Assembly (NCBI RefSeq): GCF_041821025.1
Contig: NZ_JBGUAY010000006.1
Coordinates: 186,001-250,000 of the forward strand
Direction: 5' to 3'
DNA from: Egicoccus sp. AB-alg6-2
GTDB lineage: Bacteria; Actinomycetota; Nitriliruptoria; Nitriliruptorales; Nitriliruptoraceae
DNA: 64,000 nucleotides
Numbering within the stretch: the stretch's first letter is position 1; each line of letters opens with the position of its first letter. The notes under the pieces are model-generated. The model worked only from the letters and a program-made list of their open reading frames with translations. It had not been told where the DNA came from and did not search any database. Shown here one piece after another: positions 1-8,720 of this stretch. Made by a program: the position numbers and the translations under genes.

Positions 1-1
1 T

Positions 2-1255
2 GAGGGGCGTGCCGACGCCGACCGGCGGGCCGACGCCGACAAGCGAACCGACGGCGACCGGCGTGCCGACGCCGACAAGCGGGCGGACGGCGACAAGCGG
101 GCGGACGCGGCCAAGGCCGACCGGGGCGCAGCGGGACGCGACCGTGCCGCTGCCGATGCCGAGTCGGCCGCCGGCACGCCGACGTCCATCGACGCGAAGG
201 CACTCGACGATCACGCCTGCGACTCCAACGAGTGGCACTTCGTGATCACGCGGGTCCGTGGCTTCGACGCGCCCGGTTCCATCACGGTGACCTGGGCCGA
301 CGGTGACACGCACACCGTCACCCTCGATCGCGTCACGGGCGGCGTCGCGCACTACACCACCACCTCCAACCTCGACTCGACCGTGACCTCGGCAACCGCC
401 TCGATCGACGGCGCATGGCGGGGACAGTTCAACCTGTCGCACGGCCCCTGCACCGGGGCACCGGGCAACGGTGGCATCGACGGTGAGGGCGACGACGAGA
501 ACGACACGGACGCCGACGGGATCGAGGACGGTGCCGAGGAGGACGAGACCGACGGCAACCGCGGCCGCTGGAACGTCCGTGCCCCGTTGTGCCACGCGAC
601 CGGCTCGGAGACCAACCCCTACGTGCTGATCACCGTGTCGCACCGCTCGATCGTCAAGGACGCCGGTCACGGCGGCCATGGCGACGACATCATCCCGCCC
701 TTCGCGTATCAGCCGCACCGTGGCGCCGAATCCGCGGTCTTCCCTGGCCTGAACTGGGACGCCGACGGCCAGGCGCTGTTCGAGGCGGGCTGTGTCCTCG
801 CCGACGACGCGATCGCGGACGAGGACGTCGAGGGCATCGGTGACAACGTGTCCGACGGCGGCGACACCACCGACGACGGCCTCGACGACGGGAACGTCGC
901 TGACGGTGACGACACCGACACGGGCAACGGCGGCGACACCGATGACGACGCCACCACTGGCGAGGACGACGTGGCCACCGGCGACGACGACGTCCTCGGC
1001 GTGGTCGTCGACGCCGACGAAACCACCGACGCCGACGGAGCCACCGACGCCGACGACGGGGTCGTGACCGTCGGCGACCAGACCGCTGCTGGCGACGCCG
1101 CCGGCACGGACACCGAGGTCCAGACCGCCCAGCTCTCCGGCGATTCGTCGTCCGGGGGCGTTCTGGCCATGACCGGCCTTCCCTTGGCAGCCCTGCTGAT
1201 CGCGGGTCTGCTGTCGGTGCTGGCCGGTGTCGGTCTGCTGCGTCGCCGCAGCTGA
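2..1255 (+). CDS. Wall-anchored acidic surface protein with CHAT-type Cys/His domain, LAXTG sorting signal (5' end outside window)
   Basis: The frame is open from the first bases, so the signal peptide and true start lie upstream; 417 residues are visible. The first 45 residues are hexapeptide repeats of the form xDxD(K/R)R. A beta-rich segment follows, then an acidic stretch with a thrombospondin-3-like DTDADGIEDG motif that suggests calcium binding. The Cys/His domain runs from CHAT (visible residues 197-200) through GHGGH and DIIPPF to a closing Cys at 264. A long Asp/Gly/Thr linker leads to LAMTG (visible residues 388-392), a hydrophobic helix and RRRS at the C-terminus. That is the LAXTG variant recognised by class E sortases of high-GC actinobacteria. 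It is a paralogue of the gene at 5368. Function beyond wall attachment is unknown. Confidence 0.85.
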   Translation, partial: EGRADADRRADADKRTDGDRRADADKRADGDKRADAAKADRGAAGRDRAAADAESAAGTPTSIDAKALDDHACDSNEWHFVITRVRGFDAPGSITVTWADGDTHTVTLDRVTGGVAHYTTTSNLDSTVTSATASIDGAWRGQFNLSHGPCTGAPGNGGIDGEGDDENDTDADGIEDGAEEDETDGNRGRWNVRAPLCHATGSETNPYVLITVSHRSIVKDAGHGGHGDDIIPPFAYQPHRGAESAVFPGLNWDADGQALFEAGCVLADDAIADEDVEGIGDNVSDGGDTTDDGLDDGNVADGDDTDTGNGGDTDDDATTGEDDVATGDDDVLGVVVDADETTDADGATDADDGVVTVGDQTAAGDAAGTDTEVQTAQLSGDSSSGGVLAMTGLPLAALLIAGLLSVLAGVGLLRRRS

Positions 1256-1269
1256 CCACTCTCGAGCAA

Positions 1270-1299
1270 GGGGGCGGGCCACTGTCCAGGCCCGCCCCC
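1270..1299 (+). terminator. Hairpin terminator after the first surface protein
   Basis: An 11-bp perfect GC stem (1270-1280 with 1289-1299) encloses an 8-base loop, 15 bases after the stop codon. No long T-tract follows, which is usual in high-GC actinobacteria. Confidence 0.7.
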
Positions 1300-1337
1300 T
1301 CCTCGTGCCCCGCGGCACGAGCCGCCATCGAACGCAC

Positions 1338-1384
1338 TTGTGCGGGTTACCCGGTCCGTAACCCTCGACCAACCCGCACGAATA
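1338..1384. repeat. Dispersed palindromic repeat, copy 1
   Basis: The arms TTGTGCGGGTT (1339-1349) and AACCCGCACGAA (1371-1382) are inverted around a 21-base centre. The centre contains a second inverted pair, GGTTAC/GTAACC. Related copies lie at 2440, 30820 and 57192. This copy sits 20 bp past the stop codon of the DUF559 gene, and copy 2 lies on that gene's other side. Confidence 0.8.
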
Positions 1385-1403
1385 GGGCGCGAGGCAGCCG
1401 CGA

Positions 1404-2372
1404 TCAGGGCCGATCCCGGCCGAGGTGGCGGCGAGACTGCTGGGTGACGACGTCCCGGACCAGCGCGAGGAACTCGTCCCAGCCCTCGTCGAGATCCTCG
1501 ACCGTCATCCGAAGCACGCGCCAGTCCTCGGGCAACCGGGCCAGTTGATTGCTGCGCCGGACGTCCGTGCGAAGTTGTGACCGCGTCGCATGGGCGAGCA
1601 TCGAGTCGACCTCGATGGCGAACCGGATGCCGGCGATACCGAGGTCGAGGTGGATCGTCACCCCGTCGCGACACAGCACCTCGATCTGTCCGACGTCGAG
1701 CGGGATGCCCTCGGCCACAAGCCGCTCGCGGACGTCCAGCTCCGGGGTGGAATCGGTGCGGCCGGCACCCTCGAGTCGCGTCAGCGCTTCGAGGACCTTG
1801 CGACGGCCGGGATAGCGCGGGTGTTCGAGCAGGTCGGATCGCACGTCGTCGAGGCGGAGGTGCCGGCGCTGGACCAGGTCGATCATCAGCGTCGTCAGCC
1901 GCGGCGCCGTCGCGATCCTGGCGAGGTCGCGCACGAGGGCGGCCGGCGCGACGACGGGCAACGCGAGCTCACCAATGGTTCGCAGCCGTGTGTCGTCGAA
2001 GCAGCGCGATCGCACCGGCCGATACCGGTTCTCGGCCGTCGGCTCGCGCACGAACGGCACGAGCACCTCGACGGCACTCGGCCAGCTGCGGTGAACGCCG
2101 TAGACAGCTGCCGCCGACCACCGGGTGAGCGCGGCCGCCTTCGGTGCGTCCGGGTCCCCGCCGCGGGCCCGCGCCACGGCTGCCAATGCCCAGTACCCAC
2201 CTGAGCGCGGGGTGCCCGGTGGTGCGACGACGTCGCGGTAGGGCCGCCACCACGCTTCGCGCTCCGCGCGTGCTCGCACGCTGGCCACGCTGAACCCGCT
2301 CAAGGCCGCGGCCACCCCGACATGCACGGGGCCGTGCTGTCGCTGGCAGTACTCGAACAGGTCGCGCCACAT
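1404..2372 (-). CDS. DUF559-type nuclease-like protein
   Basis: The product is 322 residues. The N-terminal half resembles the helical/winged regions of actinobacterial AbiEi-like and DUF559 proteins. The C-terminal part has the Vsr-like endonuclease fold signature of DUF559: a HLDLGIAG strand, then FAIEVDS, a run of basic residues, and a final DWRVLRMT strand. I chose the ATG at 2370-2372 because the protein family begins near there; upstream in-frame codons run through the palindromic repeat at 2440 and are low-complexity. It is a single gene with no partner toxin beside it. It is bracketed by two copies of a dispersed palindrome, which suggests it may move or be maintained as a cassette. 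Nuclease activity is inferred from the fold only. Confidence 0.75.
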   Translation of the reverse strand: MWRDLFEYCQRQHGPVHVGVAAALSGFSVASVRARAEREAWWRPYRDVVAPPGTPRSGGYWALAAVARARGGDPDAPKAAALTRWSAAAVYGVHRSWPSAVEVLVPFVREPTAENRYRPVRSRCFDDTRLRTIGELALPVVAPAALVRDLARIATAPRLTTLMIDLVQRRHLRLDDVRSDLLEHPRYPGRRKVLEALTRLEGAGRTDSTPELDVRERLVAEGIPLDVGQIEVLCRDGVTIHLDLGIAGIRFAIEVDSMLAHATRSQLRTDVRRSNQLARLPEDWRVLRMTVEDLDEGWDEFLALVRDVVTQQSRRHLGRDRP

Positions 2373-2439
2373 GTCGCGGACCGTGCCACCACGTCGACCG
2401 GCGGCGGCCACGGCTTGCCTCGACGCTGTGGAGGACGCA

Positions 2440-2487
2440 CTTGTGCGGGTCACCCGGTGGTTACACCCGGGGTAACCCGCACGAATC
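2440..2487. repeat. Dispersed palindromic repeat, copy 2
   Basis: The arms CTTGTGCGGGT (2440-2450) and AACCCGCACGAA (2474-2485) enclose a centre with CACCCGGTGG and ACACCCGGGGT. The flanks match copy 1 (GCACTTGTGCGGGT on the left, CCCGCACGAAT on the right) and the orientation is the same. It lies about 70 bp upstream of the DUF559 start codon. Confidence 0.8.
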
Positions 2488-2521
2488 GGGTTGGCGGCCT
2501 CGGGCGGGGGCGCGGCGAGGC

Positions 2522-2565
2522 GGTGGCGGGCGGGGAGCGTGGCGGTGGCGGGCGGGGAGCGTGGC
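2522..2565. repeat. 22-bp perfect tandem duplication
   Basis: Two identical 22-bp GC-rich units (2522-2543 and 2544-2565, each beginning GGTGGCGGGCGGGGAGCG) sit side by side in the intergenic region. This is probably replication slippage. Confidence 0.8.
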
Positions 2566-2623
2566 GCGTGGGGTTGCGTGCGAGGCCTGCGTCGGCGGCG
2601 CACAGGCCCACCGGCCGAAACGG

Positions 2624-2655
2624 GGAAGGCCCCGCTGCGAGCAGCGGGGCCTTCC
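2624..2655 (-). terminator. groEL terminator
   Basis: A 15-bp perfect stem (2624-2638 with 2641-2655, centred on the CGAG loop) lies 28 bp past the groEL stop codon. It reads as a strong GC hairpin in the direction of groEL transcription. Confidence 0.85.
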
Positions 2656-2683
2656 GGGTACTACGTGGTGCGTGTGGCTGGAC

Positions 2684-4357
<1,674 letters not shown>

Positions 4358-4666
4358 TCAGCCGATGACGGCGAGGATGTCGCGGGCGCTCAGGATCAGG
4401 TACTCCTGGCCCTCGACCTTGACCTCGGTGCCGCCGTACTTGCTGAACAGCACGGTGTCGCCGGCGGCGACGTCGAGCTGGATGACCTCGCCGGTCTGCT
4501 CCGAGCGCTTGCCCGGGCCGACGGCGACGACGGTCCCCTGCTGTGGCTTTTCCTTCGCGGTGTCCGGGATGACCAGACCACTTGCGGTGGTCTGCTCGCT
4601 CTCATCGAGCGTGACGAGGACCCGGTCCTCGAGAGGCTTGATCTTGACCTCGGTGGCGGTGGCCAA
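4358..4666 (-). CDS. groES: Co-chaperonin GroES (10 kDa)
   Basis: This heptameric lid caps GroEL. The protein has 102 residues with the conserved PLEDRVLV start, the flexible mobile loop ([12 protein letters not shown]) and the roof-loop region. The start codon is TTG at 4664-4666, preceded by GGAGG five bases upstream; no ATG fits the conserved N-terminus. It is the first gene of groES-groEL. A promoter and two CIRCE operators lie 150-215 bp upstream, so control by HrcA is expected. Confidence 0.97.
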   Translation of the reverse strand: MATATEVKIKPLEDRVLVTLDESEQTTASGLVIPDTAKEKPQQGTVVAVGPGKRSEQTGEVIQLDVAAGDTVLFSKYGGTEVKVEGQEYLILSARDILAVIG

Positions 4667-4819
4667 TGTGCCCTCCCTAGGTCTGTCGGTGGGCGGTGAC
4701 GCAGCCTGCGTCCCGCGGAACGGATGAATGGGCGCGCCGGTCTCGACGCGGGTCCCGGTCCGGGTCCGACGCGACCGTCTGTGCGACGACCTCGCCGGTC
4801 ACCAGCGTTGCTTCCAACG

Positions 4820-4846
4820 CTGGCACTCCCGGATTCCGAGTGCCAG
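4820..4846 (-). promoter_or_regulatory. Second CIRCE operator (HrcA site)
   Basis: CTGGCACTC, nine bases, GAGTGCCAG: a perfect inverted repeat in CIRCE geometry (consensus TTAGCACTC-N9-GAGTGCTAA). It lies just downstream of the groES -10 box, at about +1 to +27. A further stem (CAGCGTTG ... CAACGCTG, 4803-4822) abuts it on the groES side. Confidence 0.85.
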
Positions 4847-4851
4847 AACCG

Positions 4852-4881
4852 AAGCTAGCACTCGCCCCCCGAGAGTGCAAC
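4852..4881 (-). promoter_or_regulatory. groES promoter overlapped by the first CIRCE operator
   Basis: On the minus strand there is a -35 TTGCAC (4875-4880), a 17-bp spacer and a -10 TAGCTT (4852-4857). CTAGCACTC-N9-GAGTGCAA (4855-4880) is a CIRCE element lying exactly between and over the two boxes, so HrcA binding would block RNA polymerase. Confidence 0.88.
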
Positions 4882-5276
4882 GGCGGCGGCAACGCCTTTG
4901 AGCCGGCGCGGCGCAAGCCCCCGGCGAGCCCGGGCGCACGCCCGTCCGGGGCGTTCGTCCCCGGCCATCGGCACCTTGCGTGCCGTCGGATGGACGGCGT
5001 CCATGCGTCGGCCGCGCGAATCGGTCGTGCGACCAAGGCCATCGTGCCGTGCTCTCCCTGTACGGACGATCGCCCGTGCCGCGGCCGCTGTACGTCCGAC
5101 GCCACGGCCGGGGTTGAGGTCGCAATCAAACCCACGTTGGGTTGGCCCCGTTGCGCTCGAGAGAGCGCGACACGCGATCACGAGATGATCACGGGGACGC
5201 ACAGACCTCTGGACCCAGCAACGGTCGCCCAGAGCCAGTAGCCGGAACCTGCGACGGGTTCCCGCTGCCGACTCGG

Positions 5277-5367
5277 GTCCAGAGCGAGCGAGTGGCGAGA
5301 CCGACCCCGGAACCGACCAGAGCGTCGGCTCCCCGGAGTCGACGCCCACGCTCGAGAGGTTCTGGAC
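5277..5367 (+). promoter_or_regulatory. Structured leader RNA (copy A) ending at the start codon
   Basis: GTCCAGA (5277-5283) pairs with TCTGGAC (5361-5367), the seven bases immediately before the ATG. Inside are a second stem (CGAGTG 5289-5294 with CAC/CTCG 5347-5354), a hairpin CCGAC/GTCGG (5313-5328) and a small hairpin CTCC/GGAG (5329-5338). The likely ribosome site AGAGG (5355-5359) lies between the two 3' arms. The first 41 bases match copy B at 8625 with one substitution and one indel, and the stems covary. This suggests translational control; I do not recognise the class. Confidence 0.7.
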
Positions 5368-7620
5368 ATGACGCAAACATTCCGCTGGAGGCACTCCGCC
5401 TCCCTGTTCGCGCTGATGGCGCTGGTGCTGGCGATGTTCGCCCCCGCCGCCGCCTTCGCGACGGACAGCGAAACCACCGACGCAGAGAACGAGGCCACGG
5501 AGTCGGCTGCTGAAGCTGAACAGGGGACAGCCGAGTCCGAGTCCTCGAACGACATGGCTTCCTCGACCACCGTCGAGGAAGATGGCACGACCGCCGAGAC
5601 CGAGGCCGACGCCACCACCGCAGCCGAAGCCACGATCACCGTGACCTTCGACTCGGGCGCGACCCGGACGGCCACCGCCACGCCGCAGGGGCAGAGTGCG
5701 ACCTACCTGTTCCAGGTCAGCGTCACGGATGCCGACACGGTCACCGCCGCCTCGGTTTCGCTCGACGGTGAGACCTACACCTGGACCGGCAACGGCTCCG
5801 ACCACGCCGAGTGTGCAACCGATGCGGGCGGCACCTGGCAGATCAACCTGACGTCGTCCAAGGTCGTCACCATCAGCCACGCCGACTGCGCCGGCGACGC
5901 CATCGTCGATGGCGATGAGAACGGCGATGACGGCAAGGAAGACGACGGTAAGGAAGACGACAACGGCGACAACGGCGACGACGGCGACAACGGCGACGAT
6001 GGCGAGACCGGCGGCGACCAGGTCGACGCCGACTACGGCGCCAACGACAACGTCGACATCTGCCACGCCACCTCGTCCGCGACCAACCCGTACAACGCGA
6101 TCTCGCCCAGTGTGAACAGCATCGTCAATGGCGAGGGTCACGGCGGGCACACCGGTCCCATCTTCGACGCCGCCACCATGACGAGCGGTGACACCTGGGG
6201 CGACATCATCCCCTCGTTCACCTACCTCGATGGCGATGAGGTCAAGACCTTCGATGGCGTGAACTGGCCCGCGGGCGCGGACATTCTCGCTGCCGACTGC
6301 GAGTTCGGCACAGAGGGCGATGACGGCGATGACGGTGACAACGGCGACAACGGCGACGGGGACACCGACGTCGACGCCGAACTGACCGTCACCACCTCGA
6401 TCGAGGGCGACGACATCTGCCTCGGCGACGAGGTCACCGTCACCATCGCCAACACCGGCGACATCGACCTCCACGTCACCGGCACGCTCACCCTCCCCAA
6501 CGGCACCGAGATGCCGCTGGTCTACGAGATCGTCGCTGGCGACTCGGCCGTCATCACCGACACCCCCAACCAGCTCGGTGACCACGTCATCGTCTGGCAC
6601 GTCACCGACCACGACGACCTCGACGGGGCCCTCACCATCACGGTGATCGACTGCGAGGACGAGGCACCCGTCGTCGACGACAGCATCGAGTTCACCGGCA
6701 CCACGACGGCGCTGGTTTGCATCGGCACCGACGTCAACCTCACGCTCGACGCCCTGATCGGTGTGGACGCGGACGCCACCTTCGCCGACCTCGAGCTCGC
6801 CTTCCTGGGCGACGCCGAGCTGCTGGCTGGCTACGGGTTCGACCTCGACGACCTCGGCTTCGACGAGGACGGCAACTTCAGCGCAACGCTGTCGAACCTG
6901 CCGCTCGGCGCGAACGTGTTCGACTACACGGTGAGCCTCGACGGCGAGGTCCTCCACACCGGTGCGATCACCATCACGGTCGTCACCTGCCCGCCGCCCG
7001 TCACCGAGCCGCCCGTGACCGAGCCCCCGACCCCGACGATCGCCGCGGACGTCGAGCTGGTCTGCCCCGACGGTGAGGCTGGTTTCGTGGTCACCACGAC
7101 CGGGACCGACCTCGACGCCACCGCCGGCAGCCTCGTGGTCGCCTACACCGGCGTGAACGACGCCTTCTGGTCCACCCCGCTGACCGTGGGTGACAACCTC
7201 ACGGTGGCGTGGCCGGTCGGCGCTGACGGCATGTTCCTCACCGAGTTCGCCGTCTGGGTCACCGTCGGCACGACCGCGAGCAACCTCGTCCTGGTCGACA
7301 CCGTCGGCTTCGAGTGTGACTTCGTCCTCGACGAGGGCGTCGACGCTCCGGGCACCGACGGCGGTACCGACACGGACGTCGACACCGACACGGACGTCGA
7401 CACCGACATTGGCGGCGATGACGTCACCCGCGACGACGACACCGACGTCGAGACCGTCGTGGTGACCACGCCCGACACGACCGTCACCGTCGACAGCGAC
7501 CGCGTCCTCGGCGTCTCCGGGGACCAGCTGGCCCGCACCGGCTTCTCCATGCTGGGGCTGCTGGCTGCTGGACTGCTCTCGCTGCTCACCGGTGCCGGTC
7601 TGTTGCGACGTCGCAGCTGA
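5368..7620 (+). CDS. Wall-anchored surface protein with CHAT-type Cys/His domain, LAXTG sorting signal
   Basis: This is a 750-residue secreted protein. A signal peptide (about 1-31, ending AAAFA) is followed by an Ala/Glu/Thr-rich stretch and a beta domain (about 88-175, similar to that of the first gene in the window). Next come an Asp/Gly repeat linker (180-220) and the Cys/His domain: CHAT 232-235, GHGGH 257-261, DIIPSF 279-284, GVNW 297-300, Cys 311. Several immunoglobulin/CARDB-like beta segments and a PPVTEPPVTEPPTPT spacer follow. After DTDVDTDTDVDTD repeats comes LARTG (721-725), a hydrophobic helix and RRRS. LARTG fits class E sortases. The start is fixed by the signal peptide and AGAGG eight bases upstream, inside the structured leader. 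Ligand or role is unknown. Confidence 0.88.
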   Translation: MTQTFRWRHSASLFALMALVLAMFAPAAAFATDSETTDAENEATESAAEAEQGTAESESSNDMASSTTVEEDGTTAETEADATTAAEATITVTFDSGATRTATATPQGQSATYLFQVSVTDADTVTAASVSLDGETYTWTGNGSDHAECATDAGGTWQINLTSSKVVTISHADCAGDAIVDGDENGDDGKEDDGKEDDNGDNGDDGDNGDDGETGGDQVDADYGANDNVDICHATSSATNPYNAISPSVNSIVNGEGHGGHTGPIFDAATMTSGDTWGDIIPSFTYLDGDEVKTFDGVNWPAGADILAADCEFGTEGDDGDDGDNGDNGDGDTDVDAELTVTTSIEGDDICLGDEVTVTIANTGDIDLHVTGTLTLPNGTEMPLVYEIVAGDSAVITDTPNQLGDHVIVWHVTDHDDLDGALTITVIDCEDEAPVVDDSIEFTGTTTALVCIGTDVNLTLDALIGVDADATFADLELAFLGDAELLAGYGFDLDDLGFDEDGNFSATLSNLPLGANVFDYTVSLDGEVLHTGAITITVVTCPPPVTEPPVTEPPTPTIAADVELVCPDGEAGFVVTTTGTDLDATAGSLVVAYTGVNDAFWSTPLTVGDNLTVAWPVGADGMFLTEFAVWVTVGTTASNLVLVDTVGFECDFVLDEGVDAPGTDGGTDTDVDTDTDVDTDIGGDDVTRDDDTDVETVVVTTPDTTVTVDSDRVLGVSGDQLARTGFSMLGLLAAGLLSLLTGAGLLRRRS

Positions 7621-7640
7621 CGCACTGAGGTAGCGCGCAG

Positions 7641-7666
7641 GTGGGGCGGCCTTCGGGCCGCCCCAC
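7641..7666 (+). terminator. Hairpin terminator after the LARTG protein
   Basis: An 11-bp perfect GC stem (7641-7651 with 7656-7666) is closed by a stable TTCG tetraloop, 20 bases past the stop codon. Confidence 0.85.
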
Positions 7667-7760
7667 TCGTGCGTGCGCTGTCGAGCAATCGAGAGTTCAC
7701 CGACGACAACCCGTGCCGGAGACGACATACTGCGCGTCGCTATCTACGGCATGGACATTC

Positions 7761-8354
7761 ATGACCTCCCCGCTCGAGACCTACGGGCACCTGGCCGCCG
7801 CGCCCGTCGTGGCCGACCGCGACACCGACGTCGCGCACTCCGTCACCGCGACCCTCGAGGCGGAGCCGGCCGAGGTCGGGGAACGGCTGCGCCGGGCGCG
7901 GCTCGCACGAGGTCTCTCACTGGCCGATGTCGAGCAGCGCAGTGCGGGCCGGCTCAACGCCGTTCTGGTGGCTTCGTACGAACAGGGGGGTAGAGCCGTC
8001 ACACTCCCCCGCCTCGGCGACCTGGCCGAGTTCTACGACCTGCCGGTCCACGAACTGCTGCCGTCCCAACCTCGGGGCGACCACGGGACGCCCGACGGTC
8101 CGGCAGCCGACCCGGCAGCCGTGACGCTGGACCTGGAGCGACTACCCGAGGATGCCGTCGACGGACTAGACCCGATAGCGCTTCGGGCCGTGGCGCGCTT
8201 CGCCGAGCACATCAACGAACGCCGTGGCAACCGGAGCGAGCGCGTCCTCACCGTGCGCGGTGACGACTTGCGAACGATCGCTGTAGCGGTCGGTCACGAA
8301 CCCGACGACCTCATCGATGCGCTGCGTCAGCTGGGCACGATCGTGTCCGATTGA
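7761..8354 (+). CDS. BldD-like transcriptional regulator (paralogue 1)
   Basis: This 197-residue protein has the BldD layout. An XRE-type helix-turn-helix covers about 39-101 (GLSLADVEQ ... ASYEQGGRAVTLPRL ... FYDLPVHELLP, close to Streptomyces BldD). A linker and a C-terminal domain (about 136-195) follow. In BldD that domain binds tetrameric c-di-GMP through RxD-x8-RxxD. Here the signature reads R155-G-N157, eight residues, R166-G-D-D169, so the first Asp is Asn and binding may be weakened. The ATG at 7761 adds about 36 residues before the usual BldD start and has no clear ribosome site, so a later start is possible. It lies between two surface-protein genes, suggesting local control. It is not the canonical bldD locus. 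Confidence 0.88.
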   Translation: MTSPLETYGHLAAAPVVADRDTDVAHSVTATLEAEPAEVGERLRRARLARGLSLADVEQRSAGRLNAVLVASYEQGGRAVTLPRLGDLAEFYDLPVHELLPSQPRGDHGTPDGPAADPAAVTLDLERLPEDAVDGLDPIALRAVARFAEHINERRGNRSERVLTVRGDDLRTIAVAVGHEPDDLIDALRQLGTIVSD

Positions 8355-8720
8355 CGGCCGAAACGACACTGCGTTAGCAACATCTAGCGCTGCGTTACGT
8401 CCAATGAGCCGCCCACGCGCAGTAGGCGCATGCGAGTGCCAGGCAAACCGGACATTTCGGCGAGTTTTCTCACGCCCTGCGCAGAACTCGCCCCTTTGTG
8501 TGAGGGAGTCGGCACGATTTTCCTGCTGCGGATCCCTCCACAGCAAACCGCGGTCAACAGTTTCGTGACCGCCGGGGCGCATTGACCTCTGGATTTTCAC
8601 GGTCGCCCGGGCACTCGTGCCCGAGTCCAGAGCGAGCTAGTGGCGAGACCGACCCGGAACCGACGTTTGCGTCGGTCCCCTCCCGCGGGGTCGGCGCACT
8701 AGTTCAAAGGGTTCTGGACC
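8355..8720. other. Intergenic region before the third surface protein
   Basis: Its 3' third is the structured leader copy B (8625-8719). Just before it is a 7-bp hairpin, CGGGCAC/GTGCCCG (8608-8623). I see no gene and no convincing promoter in the rest. Confidence 0.65.
8625..8719 (+). promoter_or_regulatory. Structured leader RNA (copy B) ending at the start codon
   Basis: GTCCAGA (8625-8631) pairs with TCTGGAC (8713-8719), one base before the ATG at 8721. CTAGTG (8637-8642) pairs with CACTAG (8697-8702). ACCGACG/CGTCGGT (8659-8676) forms a TTTG-loop hairpin and CCCC/GGGG (8677-8690) another. AAAGG (8706-8710) is the likely ribosome site, between the 3' arms as in copy A. The T-A versus G-C swap in the second stem between copies A and B is compensatory, which supports a real RNA structure. 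Confidence 0.7.

Larger units (their letters stand above)
2373..2683. other. Intergenic stretch between the DUF559 gene and groEL
   Basis: It holds palindromic repeat copy 2, a 22-bp perfect tandem duplication and the groEL terminator. I see no gene in the remainder. Confidence 0.7.
4667..5367. other. Divergent intergenic region groES / surface protein
   Basis: From left to right it holds the groES leader, two CIRCE operators with the groES promoter (4820-4881), about 395 bp in which I recognise no gene, and the structured leader of the next gene (5277-5367). Open frames here overlap the operators and have no recognisable protein. Confidence 0.7.

Noticed and set aside
1404-2372. AbiEi/AbiEii toxin-antitoxin pair
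   Set aside because: The N-terminal half resembles AbiEi-type proteins, but no AbiEii-like nucleotidyltransferase gene is adjacent and the C-terminus is DUF559.
2373-2603. Longer start for the DUF559 protein, adding 77 residues
   Set aside because: The added stretch is low-complexity Arg/Pro/Ala and is encoded through the palindromic repeat at 2440. The ATG at 2372 matches the usual family start.
4696-5241. Possible gene between groES and the LARTG protein
   Set aside because: The 181-codon frame overlaps the CIRCE operators and groES promoter and shows no domain, signal peptide or ribosome site.
4855-7728. A 957-codon minus-strand frame opposite the LARTG surface protein
   Set aside because: It is antisense to a gene with a clear signal peptide and sorting signal, and it also covers the CIRCE element. 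Its protein is Val/Gly/Asp repeats typical of antisense reading of Asp-rich genes.
5277-8719. Known riboswitch (c-di-GMP GEMM, SAM, c-di-AMP ydaO)
   Set aside because: I compared the conserved cores I remember for these classes and none fits. It is kept as an unassigned structured leader.
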